Positions 9,287 to 17,998 of a stretch of DNA of 64,000 nucleotides are shown here, in pieces. The notes beneath the pieces are model-generated. The model worked only from the letters and a program-made list of their open reading frames with translations, searched no databases and was not told the origin of the DNA. This DNA comes from Nitrospira tepida (GTDB lineage Bacteria > Nitrospirota > Nitrospiria > Nitrospirales > Nitrospiraceae): positions 4,064,461 to 4,128,460 of the forward strand of contig NZ_OX365700.1 in the NCBI RefSeq assembly GCF_947241125.1. The letters run 5' to 3'. Position 1 is the first letter of the stretch. Each line of letters starts with the position of its first letter. A program made the position numbers and the translations under genes.

Positions 9287-11566
9287 CTACTTGACGATCA
9301 CGATGTCCACTCCGCCCTCATTACGCAAGGCTTCCACTCGAACCGTATCCTTCGATCGCGTCAGCACGAGATCCACGGACATGGCGCCGACGCGCAGATG
9401 GCGAAGATGCACTTCGCGCAAAAATTCCGGCAACAGCGGACGATGAAACACAATCCGATGCTCCGTCGCCCGCACCGTGAGCCCCAAACAGGCGGCCAGC
9501 AGCAAGAAGACCGAGGCCGCGCTCCAGGCTTGCGGCGAACAGGCCACGGGGTACAGGCTGGGACCTTGGCCGGGCCGGCGCTCGAACCCGCAAAACAATT
9601 CCGGCAGCCGATGCAGATCGAAATATTGCGAGGCGTCGAACAGGGCCCGCAAAATCTTCACCGCCGCGTCGGTATGCCCGTAGCGGGCCAGCCCCATGGC
9701 GATGATCGCATTATCATGGGGCCAGACCGACCCGTTGTGGTAGGACATCGGGCTGTATCGCGCCTGGTCCGCCGCTACCGTTCGGATCCCCCATCCTGAA
9801 AACAAGTCTTTCTCGACCAACGATTGCACAAGCCGCCCCGCATGCCGGTCCCCGACAATCTCGGTAAAGAGACAATGCCCTGGATTGGACGTCTTGACCA
9901 GACAAGGGCGCTTCTCGCCGTCGAGCGCCAGCGCGTAACTGGACAGGTGATCGGACCAGAACGCCTGATGAAACCGCTGCTTCAATACCTCGGCCTGGCG
10001 GAGCAAGACGGCGCCGGTTTCCTTCTTCCCCAACGCGGACGCACAGGCCGCCGCGCTGCGCTTGGCCGCATAGACATAGCCCTGCACCTCACAGAGCGCG
10101 ATCGGCGACTCGGCCATCCTGCCGTCGTCGTGAAAGACAGCATCGTACGAGTCCTTCCATCCTTGCTGGACGAGTCCGCGCGACGAACGCCTGGCATACT
10201 CCACAAATCCGTCCCGGTCCGCATCGCCGTAGGTGTCGATCCACCGCATCGCCGCGTCGAGATTCGGCCAGAGCGTTTCGATGAAATTCCGATCGCCGGT
10301 CCGTTCGAAATAGGCCCCCGCCAACATGATGAACAACGGCGTCGAGTCCACGCTGCCGTAATAGGAACCGAACGGCACCTCGCCGAGGGCGGCCATTTCC
10401 CCCTTGCGGCTCTCGTGCAGGATCTTGCCCGGCTCCGCATCCTGTTCCGGCACCGTCTCCTTGGCCTGGGTCGCGGCCAGATAGCCGAGCACCCCTTTGG
10501 CGATGGAGGGATTCACCCAGAGATACTCCAGCGCGGTGATGATCCCGTCCCGCCCGAAGGGCGCGCTGAACCAGGGCACTCCCGCGTAGGGATAGGGGCC
10601 GTGCGGAGTCTCCGACACCATCATGTGGAGATCGCGCCGGGACCGATCGAGCCACTCGTTGAACCAATCATGGGACGTCACGATTTCGCAATCCTCGCCC
10701 ATGCGGCTGGCCAGGTCATGCTTGGCCTGTTCCCATGCCTGGTGATAGCGCCAGACGGCCGCCTTCTGCTCGGCTTGCTCGCAGCGGACCGCCAACGTCA
10801 GCGACACCTCTTCTTTCGGTTTCAACGAAAGATCGAAGCGGGCCTCCGATTCGGATAGGGCCTGCGGGGTGGGGTGCCAGTGCAATCCGGTGCGGCGGAC
10901 GACCCCATCGAGCCCTTGGTAGAGCAACTGCACGCTGTCGGACTTGACGATCGAGCGCAGCCGCTTGCCTCTGCGCCGCCGACGCACGCCGCGCACCTCG
11001 AAGATGTCGACGAAATCCGCGTCGAATTTCACGGCGAGCGAGATCCGAGCCGGGTCGACGCCGTAGTTCACCAGGCGGAATTGCTCGTGGCACCCGCCGC
11101 CCCAGAGAAAGGCCGAGCGAAACAAATGGAAGGTGCCCCGGCGGGCCCTGGCCTGGTCTTCCAGATCCAAATCGGTGTTCGTGAGATCCACCGTGAGCAC
11201 GATATTGTCCTCCCCCACCGCCGAGCTGAGTAGGATAGGACGGGCGCCTCCCACGAAGACTTCGAGACGGGAGAGGTGCCTGGTGCCGTCATGGTAGAGG
11301 CCGTGCGAGAACTTCCCGACCGGCTTGATGTCCCCGTACCGGTCGAACACCGCAAAGGAGTCCCCCTGCTTGAGCACGTGCGTCCGGTTATCGACGAGCG
11401 ACGAGTCGGCGTGAATGTAAAACTGATCCTTGACGCGGATGATCGAATCCACAGGGCGCCCCTTCCGGCCATGAGACCGATGATGACGGCGAACCGGTTG
11501 AGCCGGCGCGCCTCTTGCCTTTCCCGACCCCTTGCGCCGGCCCCTGTCAGGTTCGCGCGGCGACAT
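9287..11566 (-). CDS. glycogen-debranching-type enzyme (amylo-alpha-1,6-glucosidase-like)
   Basis: 759 residues. The N-terminal 40 residues are very basic; the conserved part begins near residue 39 (VDSIIRVKDQFYIHADSS). Residues about 45-290 match the N-terminal beta-sandwich of debranching-type proteins (SFAVFDRYGDIKP, YHDGTRHLSRLEV), and about 320-700 form an (alpha/alpha)6 glycosidase domain with GVPWFSAPFGRDGIITALE, a loop with GYVYAAK, and SYHNGSVWPHDNAIIA. Such enzymes hydrolyse alpha-1,6 branches or related oligosaccharides. The ATG at 11566 has GAGGAG close upstream and overlaps the preceding MFS gene by 20 nt, suggesting coupling; a GTG at 11452 would remove the basic extension. Confidence 0.85.
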   Translation of the reverse strand: MSPREPDRGRRKGSGKARGAPAQPVRRHHRSHGRKGRPVDSIIRVKDQFYIHADSSLVDNRTHVLKQGDSFAVFDRYGDIKPVGKFSHGLYHDGTRHLSRLEVFVGGARPILLSSAVGEDNIVLTVDLTNTDLDLEDQARARRGTFHLFRSAFLWGGGCHEQFRLVNYGVDPARISLAVKFDADFVDIFEVRGVRRRRRGKRLRSIVKSDSVQLLYQGLDGVVRRTGLHWHPTPQALSESEARFDLSLKPKEEVSLTLAVRCEQAEQKAAVWRYHQAWEQAKHDLASRMGEDCEIVTSHDWFNEWLDRSRRDLHMMVSETPHGPYPYAGVPWFSAPFGRDGIITALEYLWVNPSIAKGVLGYLAATQAKETVPEQDAEPGKILHESRKGEMAALGEVPFGSYYGSVDSTPLFIMLAGAYFERTGDRNFIETLWPNLDAAMRWIDTYGDADRDGFVEYARRSSRGLVQQGWKDSYDAVFHDDGRMAESPIALCEVQGYVYAAKRSAAACASALGKKETGAVLLRQAEVLKQRFHQAFWSDHLSSYALALDGEKRPCLVKTSNPGHCLFTEIVGDRHAGRLVQSLVEKDLFSGWGIRTVAADQARYSPMSYHNGSVWPHDNAIIAMGLARYGHTDAAVKILRALFDASQYFDLHRLPELFCGFERRPGQGPSLYPVACSPQAWSAASVFLLLAACLGLTVRATEHRIVFHRPLLPEFLREVHLRHLRVGAMSVDLVLTRSKDTVRVEALRNEGGVDIVIVK

Positions 11567-12914
11567 CGCTCCTCACCCAGCGGGAAAACGTGGCGGCGAC
11601 GACGGCGGTGGCAAAGAGCACGAGCCCGATCCCGGCCAAGCTGATCGGTTCGCCGAATTCGCCGGTCACCCATCCGAAAAACGTGAGGCCGCCGATGGCC
11701 GCCGTCATGGCGCCGGTCGAATACACGGCCAAGGCCCGGCCGACCATGAAGGGCGGGGAAAGTTCCTGCAAGACCCCCCAGGCAATCGGGGTCAAGGTGC
11801 CAAGCCCCCCGCCGATCACGCACATCAACGCCCCGGCGACATAGCTGTTGGAGGCCCAGACCAGCATCAGGAGGCAGCCTCCGCTGATGGCGCTCGCCGC
11901 CGTGATCACGCGAATCCTCCGCTCAAGACTCCACTCGCTGATCCAGATCAAGGCGACCGACACGGCCAGCAGGCCGACTCCCAGCGCCGACCAGAGATAT
12001 CCGACCTCGACGGGGCCCAAATCGAGCAGCTTGCGGCCGAACACCGGGAACAGGGTCGTGAAGGCGCTCGTGGCGAAGGTGTAGAGCGACGCCGTCAAGG
12101 TCAGAAACAAAATGGTCGGCTGCCGGAACAGGGCGAATCGAATCCCCTCCACCAGGTCGGAGAGCGTCGAACGCACGACACCCTGGCTCTGGTCGGTCGC
12201 CGCCGGAGGCGCGACTCGGATCCGCAGGAAAAAGAGGGCCGAGACCAGATAGGTGACGGCATTGAGACAGAGCACATCTTGCGAGCTGAGCGCCGCGATG
12301 CCGAGGCCGCTCAAGGCGGGCCCCATGATGACGCCGAGACTCGTGGTGCTTTGGAGCAGCGCATTCGCGGCGGTATATTGCGCCGGCGCGACGATGGAGG
12401 GAATCGTGGCAGTCAAGGCCGGCCCGAACAAGGCTGTCGCCACGGCATGGAGAAACACAAGCAGGTACAGCCGCTCGACCGTAAAGCTTTCCACCGACAT
12501 CCAACAGGGGATCAGGCCGATCAGAATGGCACGGCTGACATCGGAAGCGATGAGCAGCGGCTTCTTCGGGAGCCGGTCCACCGCCACGCCGATCAACGGT
12601 CCCAGGACGATCGGCGGGATCGTCTGCAACAGGCCGATCACGGTCGTCTTGAGCGGCGACCCGGTCACCGCATAGACGAACCACAGGAGCGCGAGCTTGG
12701 AGATGCCGTCGCCGACCTGCGAGACCGTCTGCCCCCACCAGACGTAGGCGAAATCCCGAGAGAGCAGCCAGCGACGGCTGTTCACCGCCGGTTGGGGGAC
12801 GACCCAGGGACTATCTGCTCTGGCCCATCCGTTCGGCATCAGAACCTGTGTGCTTCGTGACCCATAACCGCATCCGCCAGCTTCTATTCCTTGTCCAAGG
12901 AGCCTGTCCGGCAT
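11547..12914 (-). CDS. MFS transporter, paralogue of the gene at 6098-7417
   Basis: 455 residues, about 12 TM helices, with RDFAYVWWGQTVSQVGDGIS at the start of helix 1 and GVAVDRLPKK as the loop 2-3 motif. It is clearly related to the other MFS gene in this block. The ATG at 12914 follows AGAAAGGTCG; another in-frame ATG at 12839 would remove about 25 residues that have no match to the paralogue. It overlaps the debranching-enzyme gene by 20 nt, so transporter and hydrolase are probably made from one transcript. The substrate is unknown; coupling to the hydrolase would fit sugar or oligosaccharide handling, although this MFS branch usually exports small hydrophobic compounds. Confidence 0.85.
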   Translation of the reverse strand: MPDRLLGQGIEAGGCGYGSRSTQVLMPNGWARADSPWVVPQPAVNSRRWLLSRDFAYVWWGQTVSQVGDGISKLALLWFVYAVTGSPLKTTVIGLLQTIPPIVLGPLIGVAVDRLPKKPLLIASDVSRAILIGLIPCWMSVESFTVERLYLLVFLHAVATALFGPALTATIPSIVAPAQYTAANALLQSTTSLGVIMGPALSGLGIAALSSQDVLCLNAVTYLVSALFFLRIRVAPPAATDQSQGVVRSTLSDLVEGIRFALFRQPTILFLTLTASLYTFATSAFTTLFPVFGRKLLDLGPVEVGYLWSALGVGLLAVSVALIWISEWSLERRIRVITAASAISGGCLLMLVWASNSYVAGALMCVIGGGLGTLTPIAWGVLQELSPPFMVGRALAVYSTGAMTAAIGGLTFFGWVTGEFGEPISLAGIGLVLFATAVVAATFSRWVRSDVAART

Positions 12915-13081
12915 CGACCTTTCTACTGCGGCGAAGGATGCACCGGCATCTACTTCGTTCTCGGCCCCGAAAAATCCTCAACGTATTCCAGCGAATACGC
13001 CTCCGGTTTATCGTGGCCTGCGGCCTTGTATCTGCCAGCGCCTGCTTCGCCTCGTCACGAACGGCAATGTCGGGCAGGCTC

Positions 13082-14011
13082 CTAGTCTTTCTCTTTCGTC
13101 TTGGCCGGTTCTTTCTTGGGTTCTTTCACCGGTTCCTTCGGCAATTCTTTCGACGATTCTTTCCCGGATTCTTTCGCCGGCTCCTTCTCCGGCTCCTTCT
13201 CTTTGATAATTGTTCCGGCCAAGTGCACCCCGGCCGTGTTGACGGCCTTGACTCCCGGAACCTGCCTGGCGGCCTGAGCCGCTTCAAGGGCAATCACCTG
13301 GAATCGGGTTTCCCCCTTGAGCGAGACGATGCCGTTTTGGCAGGTCACCTCGAATCCCGAGGTCTTCAAGGTTTCGCTGCGCGCGAACCGGTCCTTGACG
13401 TACTGCGTGATCAGTTCGTCGGCGTGCTTGGCCAGGGCAGCCTTGACATCGGGCGTCGCCACCAGCTTGTTCACCACTTCCTTAATGGAAGGGACTGTCT
13501 GGACGACCTCCGTCGCGGCAAGCTGTTCCTCCGCGCTCGCGACCTTGCCAGAGAGCACCGCCCTCGCGCCGTCGATTTCCACCTCAATCTCATAGGGAAA
13601 CAACCGCGGATCGGCCATCAAGGCCAGCTTGGCGGTCAGAATGACCGACCCCAGCGCCTTCTTCGCCGGCTCCTCTGGCGGCTCCGGCGGAGGCGGCGCG
13701 GCTGGCGCCGATCCCTCTCCCGACGCCGGGTGCTTTTCCGCCGAGCCGGAAGAGGCCTTCCCCTCACTCTCCTTCTGACTGTCCTTTTCTTTGTGGCTGT
13801 CCTTCTCTTTCTGACTTTCCTTTTGATGCGAGGCAGCCGGCGGTTCCTTGGAAGCGGCGCCGGCCGGCCCCTGATCGGCCGCCAGAGATCCTGACGGACT
13901 TCCCGCGATCAACAGGGTCAGGAGCGCCGCTGCGACTCGGATAGAAAACCTCGCGCCAGTGACATGACTCTGTGGCGGCGCATTATCGTCCAAACTTGGC
14001 TTGGGGCTCAT
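13082..14011 (-). CDS. exported BON-domain protein with Lys/Glu-rich low-complexity segments
   Basis: 309 residues from the ATG at 14011 (GAGGGAGAGAGAAG upstream). A signal-peptide-like stretch at about residues 19-43 (FSIRVAAALLTLLIAGSP) is followed by a charged linker with repeated KE units, a Pro/Ala/Gly stretch, then two BON domains; the second is clear (GFEVTCQNGIVSLKGETRFQ... VPGVKAVNTAGVHL). The C-terminus is again a repeat of KEP/KES units. BON domains bind phospholipid surfaces and help keep the envelope intact, as in OsmY. A periplasmic location is expected. The low-complexity ends probably act as flexible or charged spacers. Alternative starts up to 14107 lack a ribosome site. Confidence 0.8.
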   Translation of the reverse strand: MSPKPSLDDNAPPQSHVTGARFSIRVAAALLTLLIAGSPSGSLAADQGPAGAASKEPPAASHQKESQKEKDSHKEKDSQKESEGKASSGSAEKHPASGEGSAPAAPPPPEPPEEPAKKALGSVILTAKLALMADPRLFPYEIEVEIDGARAVLSGKVASAEEQLAATEVVQTVPSIKEVVNKLVATPDVKAALAKHADELITQYVKDRFARSETLKTSGFEVTCQNGIVSLKGETRFQVIALEAAQAARQVPGVKAVNTAGVHLAGTIIKEKEPEKEPAKESGKESSKELPKEPVKEPKKEPAKTKEKD

Positions 14012-14516
14012 CTTCTCTCTCCCTCGGCGCGGAGTCCAGCAGAAGCGCACATGATGATAACGGGATCGTCTCGATGAAGATGCTCTCTCCTGAGCGCAAT
14101 GACCCAATTGTGCGGGATGGTCTCTCTTACCACAGATGACGTATTGAAACCTACCCTCGCCCCGCCATGACGAGGAAGCGAATCTGGCGGACCAGCGGCA
14201 CCGGGCGGACCAGTCCGCCGGTGCCGATTGGCCATATGCGTATCTTCAACTAATGTGACTGTATGAACTAGAGATGGCAGCCTTCGGCGTGCCCGTCAAC
14301 AATAAGACCGCGCCGGACGGCCTGCCGAAGGACAGGCCCGCGGAGGGGCAGTTTTGTGATCCCCATCGAAGTCTCACGGCGCTCGCGGCGGAAGATCCGA
14401 TCCTGTTCCGCCGGAATGCCACAGGCGCGGCCTCGACGGGTTCCGCACGAGCGGGAGCGGGGGGCCGAACCCCCCTGCTCCCTGGAGATTCAACGGATTG
14501 AGCAACACACCCTCTC
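14012..14516. other. intergenic region between the subtilase and BON genes
   Basis: 505 bp that should contain the 3' end of the subtilase transcript and the promoter of the BON gene, both leftward. A strong GC hairpin at 14453-14482 is listed separately. The frame open at 14274-14501 (+) has no ribosome site and runs through the hairpin; I do not regard it as a gene. Confidence 0.4.
14453..14482 (-). terminator. strong GC stem-loop downstream of the subtilase gene
   Basis: GGGAGC-GGGGGG, loop CCGAA, CCCCCC-T-GCTCCC: a 12-bp stem with a single bulged base, 35 nt past the stop of the leftward subtilase gene. No U-run follows on either strand, so it would be a non-canonical terminator or an RNA-stabilising hairpin. 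Confidence 0.45.
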
Positions 14517-16661
14517 TCATGAATGGCGGGCCGGCCGTGAGGACGCGCGCCGGCCGCCCGTCCTCGTCATTCGACCCTTGGCGGCTCGCCGCCCGCGACT
14601 CATGCCGCGATTCAGTGAACCGGCATTCCGCGCGGCCTCCGCCTGCGGCCCCATGGAACCGAAGACCAATTCCAATCCCCACTGCTTGAGCGTCCCTTCA
14701 TCCCGGGCTTCGACATCCTGAATCTTGAGCATCCAAGTCCCCTTGAGACTCCTGCCTTTCCACGGCGCGAGCGCGGCGGTATCCAGCATGTCGTAGGTCC
14801 GTTTGATGTTCTGCGCCGCGCCTCCCTTCCGATCATGCAGAACGGCTTTGGCCGGGGTCAGACCCGCCGGAGGCATGAGCGTGACAACCAGATCCCCGAT
14901 ATACGTATGGGCCAGATCGAGGTGCACGATCAGATTTTCGACCGGAGTGGCGTCATTCACGTCCAGCGAGACCGTGATGGTTTGGAGATCCGGCACCGGC
15001 TCGTTGAACGTCCGGCTGATGAGCACGCGGTTCTGCTCCGACGGCTTGGCGAGTTTCACGGCGGTTTCGGCGTTGAGCCGACCATAGCCGTAGAAGCGGC
15101 TCCATCCTTCCGCCGTGTACTGGCCGCCCTGCGGATCGATCTTGTCACAGGATTGCTTGAGAATCTCCCGCACCTCCTGCCATTTGAGATCGGGATTGAC
15201 GGACAGCACCAGCGCGGCCACTCCCGCCGCGCCCGGACAGGAGCTGGACGTTCCGCCAAAACTGTTCGTGTAGTTGCCACGGAGGTCGCCGTCGGCGGGT
15301 TTGCCCGGATTATAGCCCGGAGATCCCGCACGGTCTGTCGTCCAAATGCCCGTGGTGAGCGGCGCCGGATGCTGAAACGGCGCGTGGCCCATGTCGCTGC
15401 TCGGGAACGAGCACCAGATGGCCTTTCCGAAATCGCTGTATACGCTGCGCTTGCCCCGGTCGTTGCAGGCGGCAACCGCGACGACGCGCTCGTAACTGGC
15501 ATACCCGTCGTTGTCCACGCTCTCGTTTCCGTTCCCGGCTGCAAACAGGACAAGACAACCCTTGCCGCTTCGCCCCTTGGTCGTCGCATAGTCAATCGCC
15601 AACTTGGTGCTGGCCGGGAGCGGAACTTTCTGATGGTGTCCGGGATCGTCCGGCTTCCACCACCGCCCATCGGTCGGGCCCCAACTGCACGAAATGACAT
15701 CGGCGCCGTGATTGGCCGCCCACTCGAACGCCTCGGCCTCCTGCTGGGAGCCCAGCGCCGAGTTCAGACGGATGGGAATCAGCTTGGCCTTCGGAGCCAC
15801 CCCGGAGGCGCGCTCAACCCCGGCCGCGCAGGCCACTCCCGCGCAGGCGGTCCCGTGATTTTCTTCGAACACCACATCCTTCGGCCTGGGATCTCCGTTG
15901 CCGACCGTGGCGTCGCGCGGGGCAAGGACCTTTCCCGAGCCGGCGAATTCCGGATGATCGATGTCCACCCCGTCGTCGATGATCGCGATGACGGCCCCCT
16001 CCCCCATGGTGATCTGATGGGCCGCCTCGACGTTGGCGCTCGCCGAGACCTGGGTGCCGTTGACCGTGGTGGTCTTGAGATGCCATTGCTCGGCGGCAAT
16101 CGTCCGCCGGCCTTTTGGCCGGACGAGCTCCGGATGACAATACTCCACCTCCTTGCGATTCAAGAGCGAGGCGGCCAGATCAAAGACCTGGGTCCCTGTG
16201 CCTTCCGGCGCGCCGACGAAGAAGGCGTTGGCGGCGTAGGTCAGCTCTTTCTTGATGGTGAGACCGGCTTCCCGGATCACGTCCCGACAGTCCTCCGGGT
16301 CCATATCATCGACAAACTTAATGAACAGGTTTTCCGTGTACAGCACCGGCTCCCCGGATTTCTCATCCACCATGACGCCTCCGGCAAACCGCACGTCGGA
16401 GGCTGCGCGGATCGCTTCCTTTCGACTCTCCAAGGACCTTCGCCCCGGTCCAGGGGGAACTCGATAGACTTCGACGCCGGCTTCCGGAATCGTAAAGATA
16501 AGATGTCCGTCCGCCACTTCCCCTGAGGCGGGAGTTGGAACGGCTCCGGACCTGATGGATCGGGTCGAGCGTGTTCGGACCGCGATCAGATCGTCGCTCT
16601 TGCGGAGCACGATGGGGGGTTCTGTCTTTCTGCCAAGTCGCACCTGTGTGAGGTCAGGCAT
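14517..16661 (-). CDS. subtilisin-like (S8) serine protease with C-terminal P-domain
   Basis: 714 residues. The catalytic triad is complete: Asp229 in AIIDDGVDIDHPEF, His269 in ENHGTACAGVACA, Ser472 in GGTSSSCPGAAGVAAL, with oxyanion Asn377 (AAGNGN). Residues 90-185 look like the propeptide-like region found in this group. Residues about 560-690 match the proprotein-convertase P-domain (DATPVENLIVHLDLAHTYIG, GTWMLKIQD). The last 30 residues are Arg-rich. There is no signal peptide, so it would act in the cytosol or be exported by another route. Start supported by AAAGGAGGACCGCC. A nuclease gene lies 67 nt upstream in the same direction, making a protease-nuclease pair. Confidence 0.9.
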   Translation of the reverse strand: MPDLTQVRLGRKTEPPIVLRKSDDLIAVRTRSTRSIRSGAVPTPASGEVADGHLIFTIPEAGVEVYRVPPGPGRRSLESRKEAIRAASDVRFAGGVMVDEKSGEPVLYTENLFIKFVDDMDPEDCRDVIREAGLTIKKELTYAANAFFVGAPEGTGTQVFDLAASLLNRKEVEYCHPELVRPKGRRTIAAEQWHLKTTTVNGTQVSASANVEAAHQITMGEGAVIAIIDDGVDIDHPEFAGSGKVLAPRDATVGNGDPRPKDVVFEENHGTACAGVACAAGVERASGVAPKAKLIPIRLNSALGSQQEAEAFEWAANHGADVISCSWGPTDGRWWKPDDPGHHQKVPLPASTKLAIDYATTKGRSGKGCLVLFAAGNGNESVDNDGYASYERVVAVAACNDRGKRSVYSDFGKAIWCSFPSSDMGHAPFQHPAPLTTGIWTTDRAGSPGYNPGKPADGDLRGNYTNSFGGTSSSCPGAAGVAALVLSVNPDLKWQEVREILKQSCDKIDPQGGQYTAEGWSRFYGYGRLNAETAVKLAKPSEQNRVLISRTFNEPVPDLQTITVSLDVNDATPVENLIVHLDLAHTYIGDLVVTLMPPAGLTPAKAVLHDRKGGAAQNIKRTYDMLDTAALAPWKGRSLKGTWMLKIQDVEARDEGTLKQWGLELVFGSMGPQAEAARNAGSLNRGMSRGRRAAKGRMTRTGGRRASSRPARHS

Positions 16662-16728
16662 GGCGGTCCTCCTTTGCTCGTGTGTGGAAGATCATGGATC
16701 GTTCGATGATCAAGCCGCGCGCAACGTC

Positions 16729-17679
16729 TCAGATTCGAATGTCTTCCCAGGATCGGATCTCGGCCCGCATCGCCCGCCTGGTTCGCCCCTCCTCGGTGGT
16801 GAAGCCGTCATAGTGCTTCAACGGTCCAAAGTCCAGGTTCGTCAGATATTCGATCTGGCCGATGCTGACCTGATAGGTCTTGTATCGGCCGAAGCCGAAG
16901 ACCCGTAACTGCTCAAGCAACTCCGATTGGCTGATCATATAGGCCGTGGCCGACTTCCGTCCGTCGGAGATGACCGCGATCACCTTCCAATATTCCCGCG
17001 GCAGGCGCACGCCGCGATATTCCGGATCGTCGTCGCGCAAGATCGGCCCGGTAAACACGGTGACCTTCAACTTGTGCGCGCGGCTGTTCTGCAAGATATA
17101 GTCTTCAAGTCCCAGCCAGGTTTTTTGATTGAACTTTTCATGCTGCGGAGAGCAATTGGTGAAGTGAAAGGTGTCCTCGTTCGCGACGGCCGCCTCATGC
17201 GTCTGGCCCCACACCGGATCTTCGCGCCGCACCAAATGCCCGCGATCCAATTCGTTCCTCGCATAGAGGTCTTCCCCGATCTGATACTCCCGGTCCATCC
17301 GCGGATCGAGGCTCCAGCGGTCCTGGCCGCGTTTGATTTTTTGAGAACGCCGGCCGTCGATGTTGCAGGCGACATAGAGGGCGAGCCGTCGAGACTTCGA
17401 CATGACGACGGAAAAGTGTTCGTACTTGAGTTCCGTTCCGCATCCGTTCAGCAGCGGGGCGACATCGCAGGCCCGGACCCCGGTCGGTGTCGGGTGGGGC
17501 ACCGCGAACCCATGAAGAAATTGCGCGGAGTATCCCGTTCGCCCGGCATAGTCGCGGACGGTCCTTACGATGGGAGCCCGATCGGCCTCCTCCATGTCGC
17601 GGAGAATGGCTCGGGCCTGCTCGGCCAGTTCGCCCAGCGTTTTCATCTGCTCAAGCTCGGTTGGATGGGTTGCGATCAT
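16729..17679 (-). CDS. DNA/RNA non-specific endonuclease (DRGH family)
   Basis: 316 residues from the ATG at 17679 (AAGGAAGGAGCC upstream). The catalytic motif DRGH is at residues 145-148 and the metal-binding Asn lies in the following FTNCSPQHEKFNQ block. The rest of the fold is recognisable (VFTGPILRDDDPEYRG, VPREYWKV-type segment). Family members such as Serratia NucA and mitochondrial EndoG cut DNA and RNA without sequence preference. Residues 1-60 are helical and not part of the nuclease core. No signal peptide is seen, so a host-toxic nuclease would need an inhibitor, export or delivery. Next to the subtilase, it could be an effector or a self-destruction factor, but nothing shows this directly. 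Confidence 0.88.
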   Translation of the reverse strand: MIATHPTELEQMKTLGELAEQARAILRDMEEADRAPIVRTVRDYAGRTGYSAQFLHGFAVPHPTPTGVRACDVAPLLNGCGTELKYEHFSVVMSKSRRLALYVACNIDGRRSQKIKRGQDRWSLDPRMDREYQIGEDLYARNELDRGHLVRREDPVWGQTHEAAVANEDTFHFTNCSPQHEKFNQKTWLGLEDYILQNSRAHKLKVTVFTGPILRDDDPEYRGVRLPREYWKVIAVISDGRKSATAYMISQSELLEQLRVFGFGRYKTYQVSIGQIEYLTNLDFGPLKHYDGFTTEEGRTRRAMRAEIRSWEDIRI

Positions 17680-17998
17680 GGCTCCTTCCTTTCTCGACAC
17701 ACCCCTGCGCAATTGCAGGCACGAACAACATTGAGGGCCGGCAGGGACAAGTTCGGATATCCTCACGCGCAGGGCGCCGCGCCGGGGACCGCCGATGAGG
17801 ATAAACCTGCAAACTGCCCGCCACAATAGTGAAGCCCGAAAACTCCGCAAAAAACATAGAGAGAACAGCCCGGTTCTTGAGAAAGGCGGCGTATCTCTTC
17901 CGATACCCTTCCCGTATCCATCTCGATACAGACCCGCGTCTGTGCACGTTGCCACAGCCGCCGCCTCCGGCTATAGTCACCGACCATCCGCCCCATCA
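17680..17998. promoter_or_regulatory. divergent intergenic region between nuclease and transporter genes
   Basis: 319 bp between two divergently transcribed genes. It holds the tandem palindrome at 17891-17929, listed separately. Both adjacent frames can be extended into it from upstream alternative starts, but the internal starts at 17679 and 17999 fit ribosome-site and homology evidence better. Confidence 0.45.
17891..17929. promoter_or_regulatory. tandem palindrome GTATC-N6-GATAC, candidate operator
   Basis: Two perfect 5-bp inverted repeats with 6-bp spacers, GTATC-TCTTCC-GATAC at 17891-17906 and GTATC-CATCTC-GATAC at 17914-17929, with starts 23 bp apart. They lie 70-108 bp before the ATG of the transporter and about 210-250 bp before the nuclease start. 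The same arrangement occurs at 25728-25763. Two tandem copies in two places point to a binding site for a dimeric regulator. The regulator is unknown. Confidence 0.55.
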
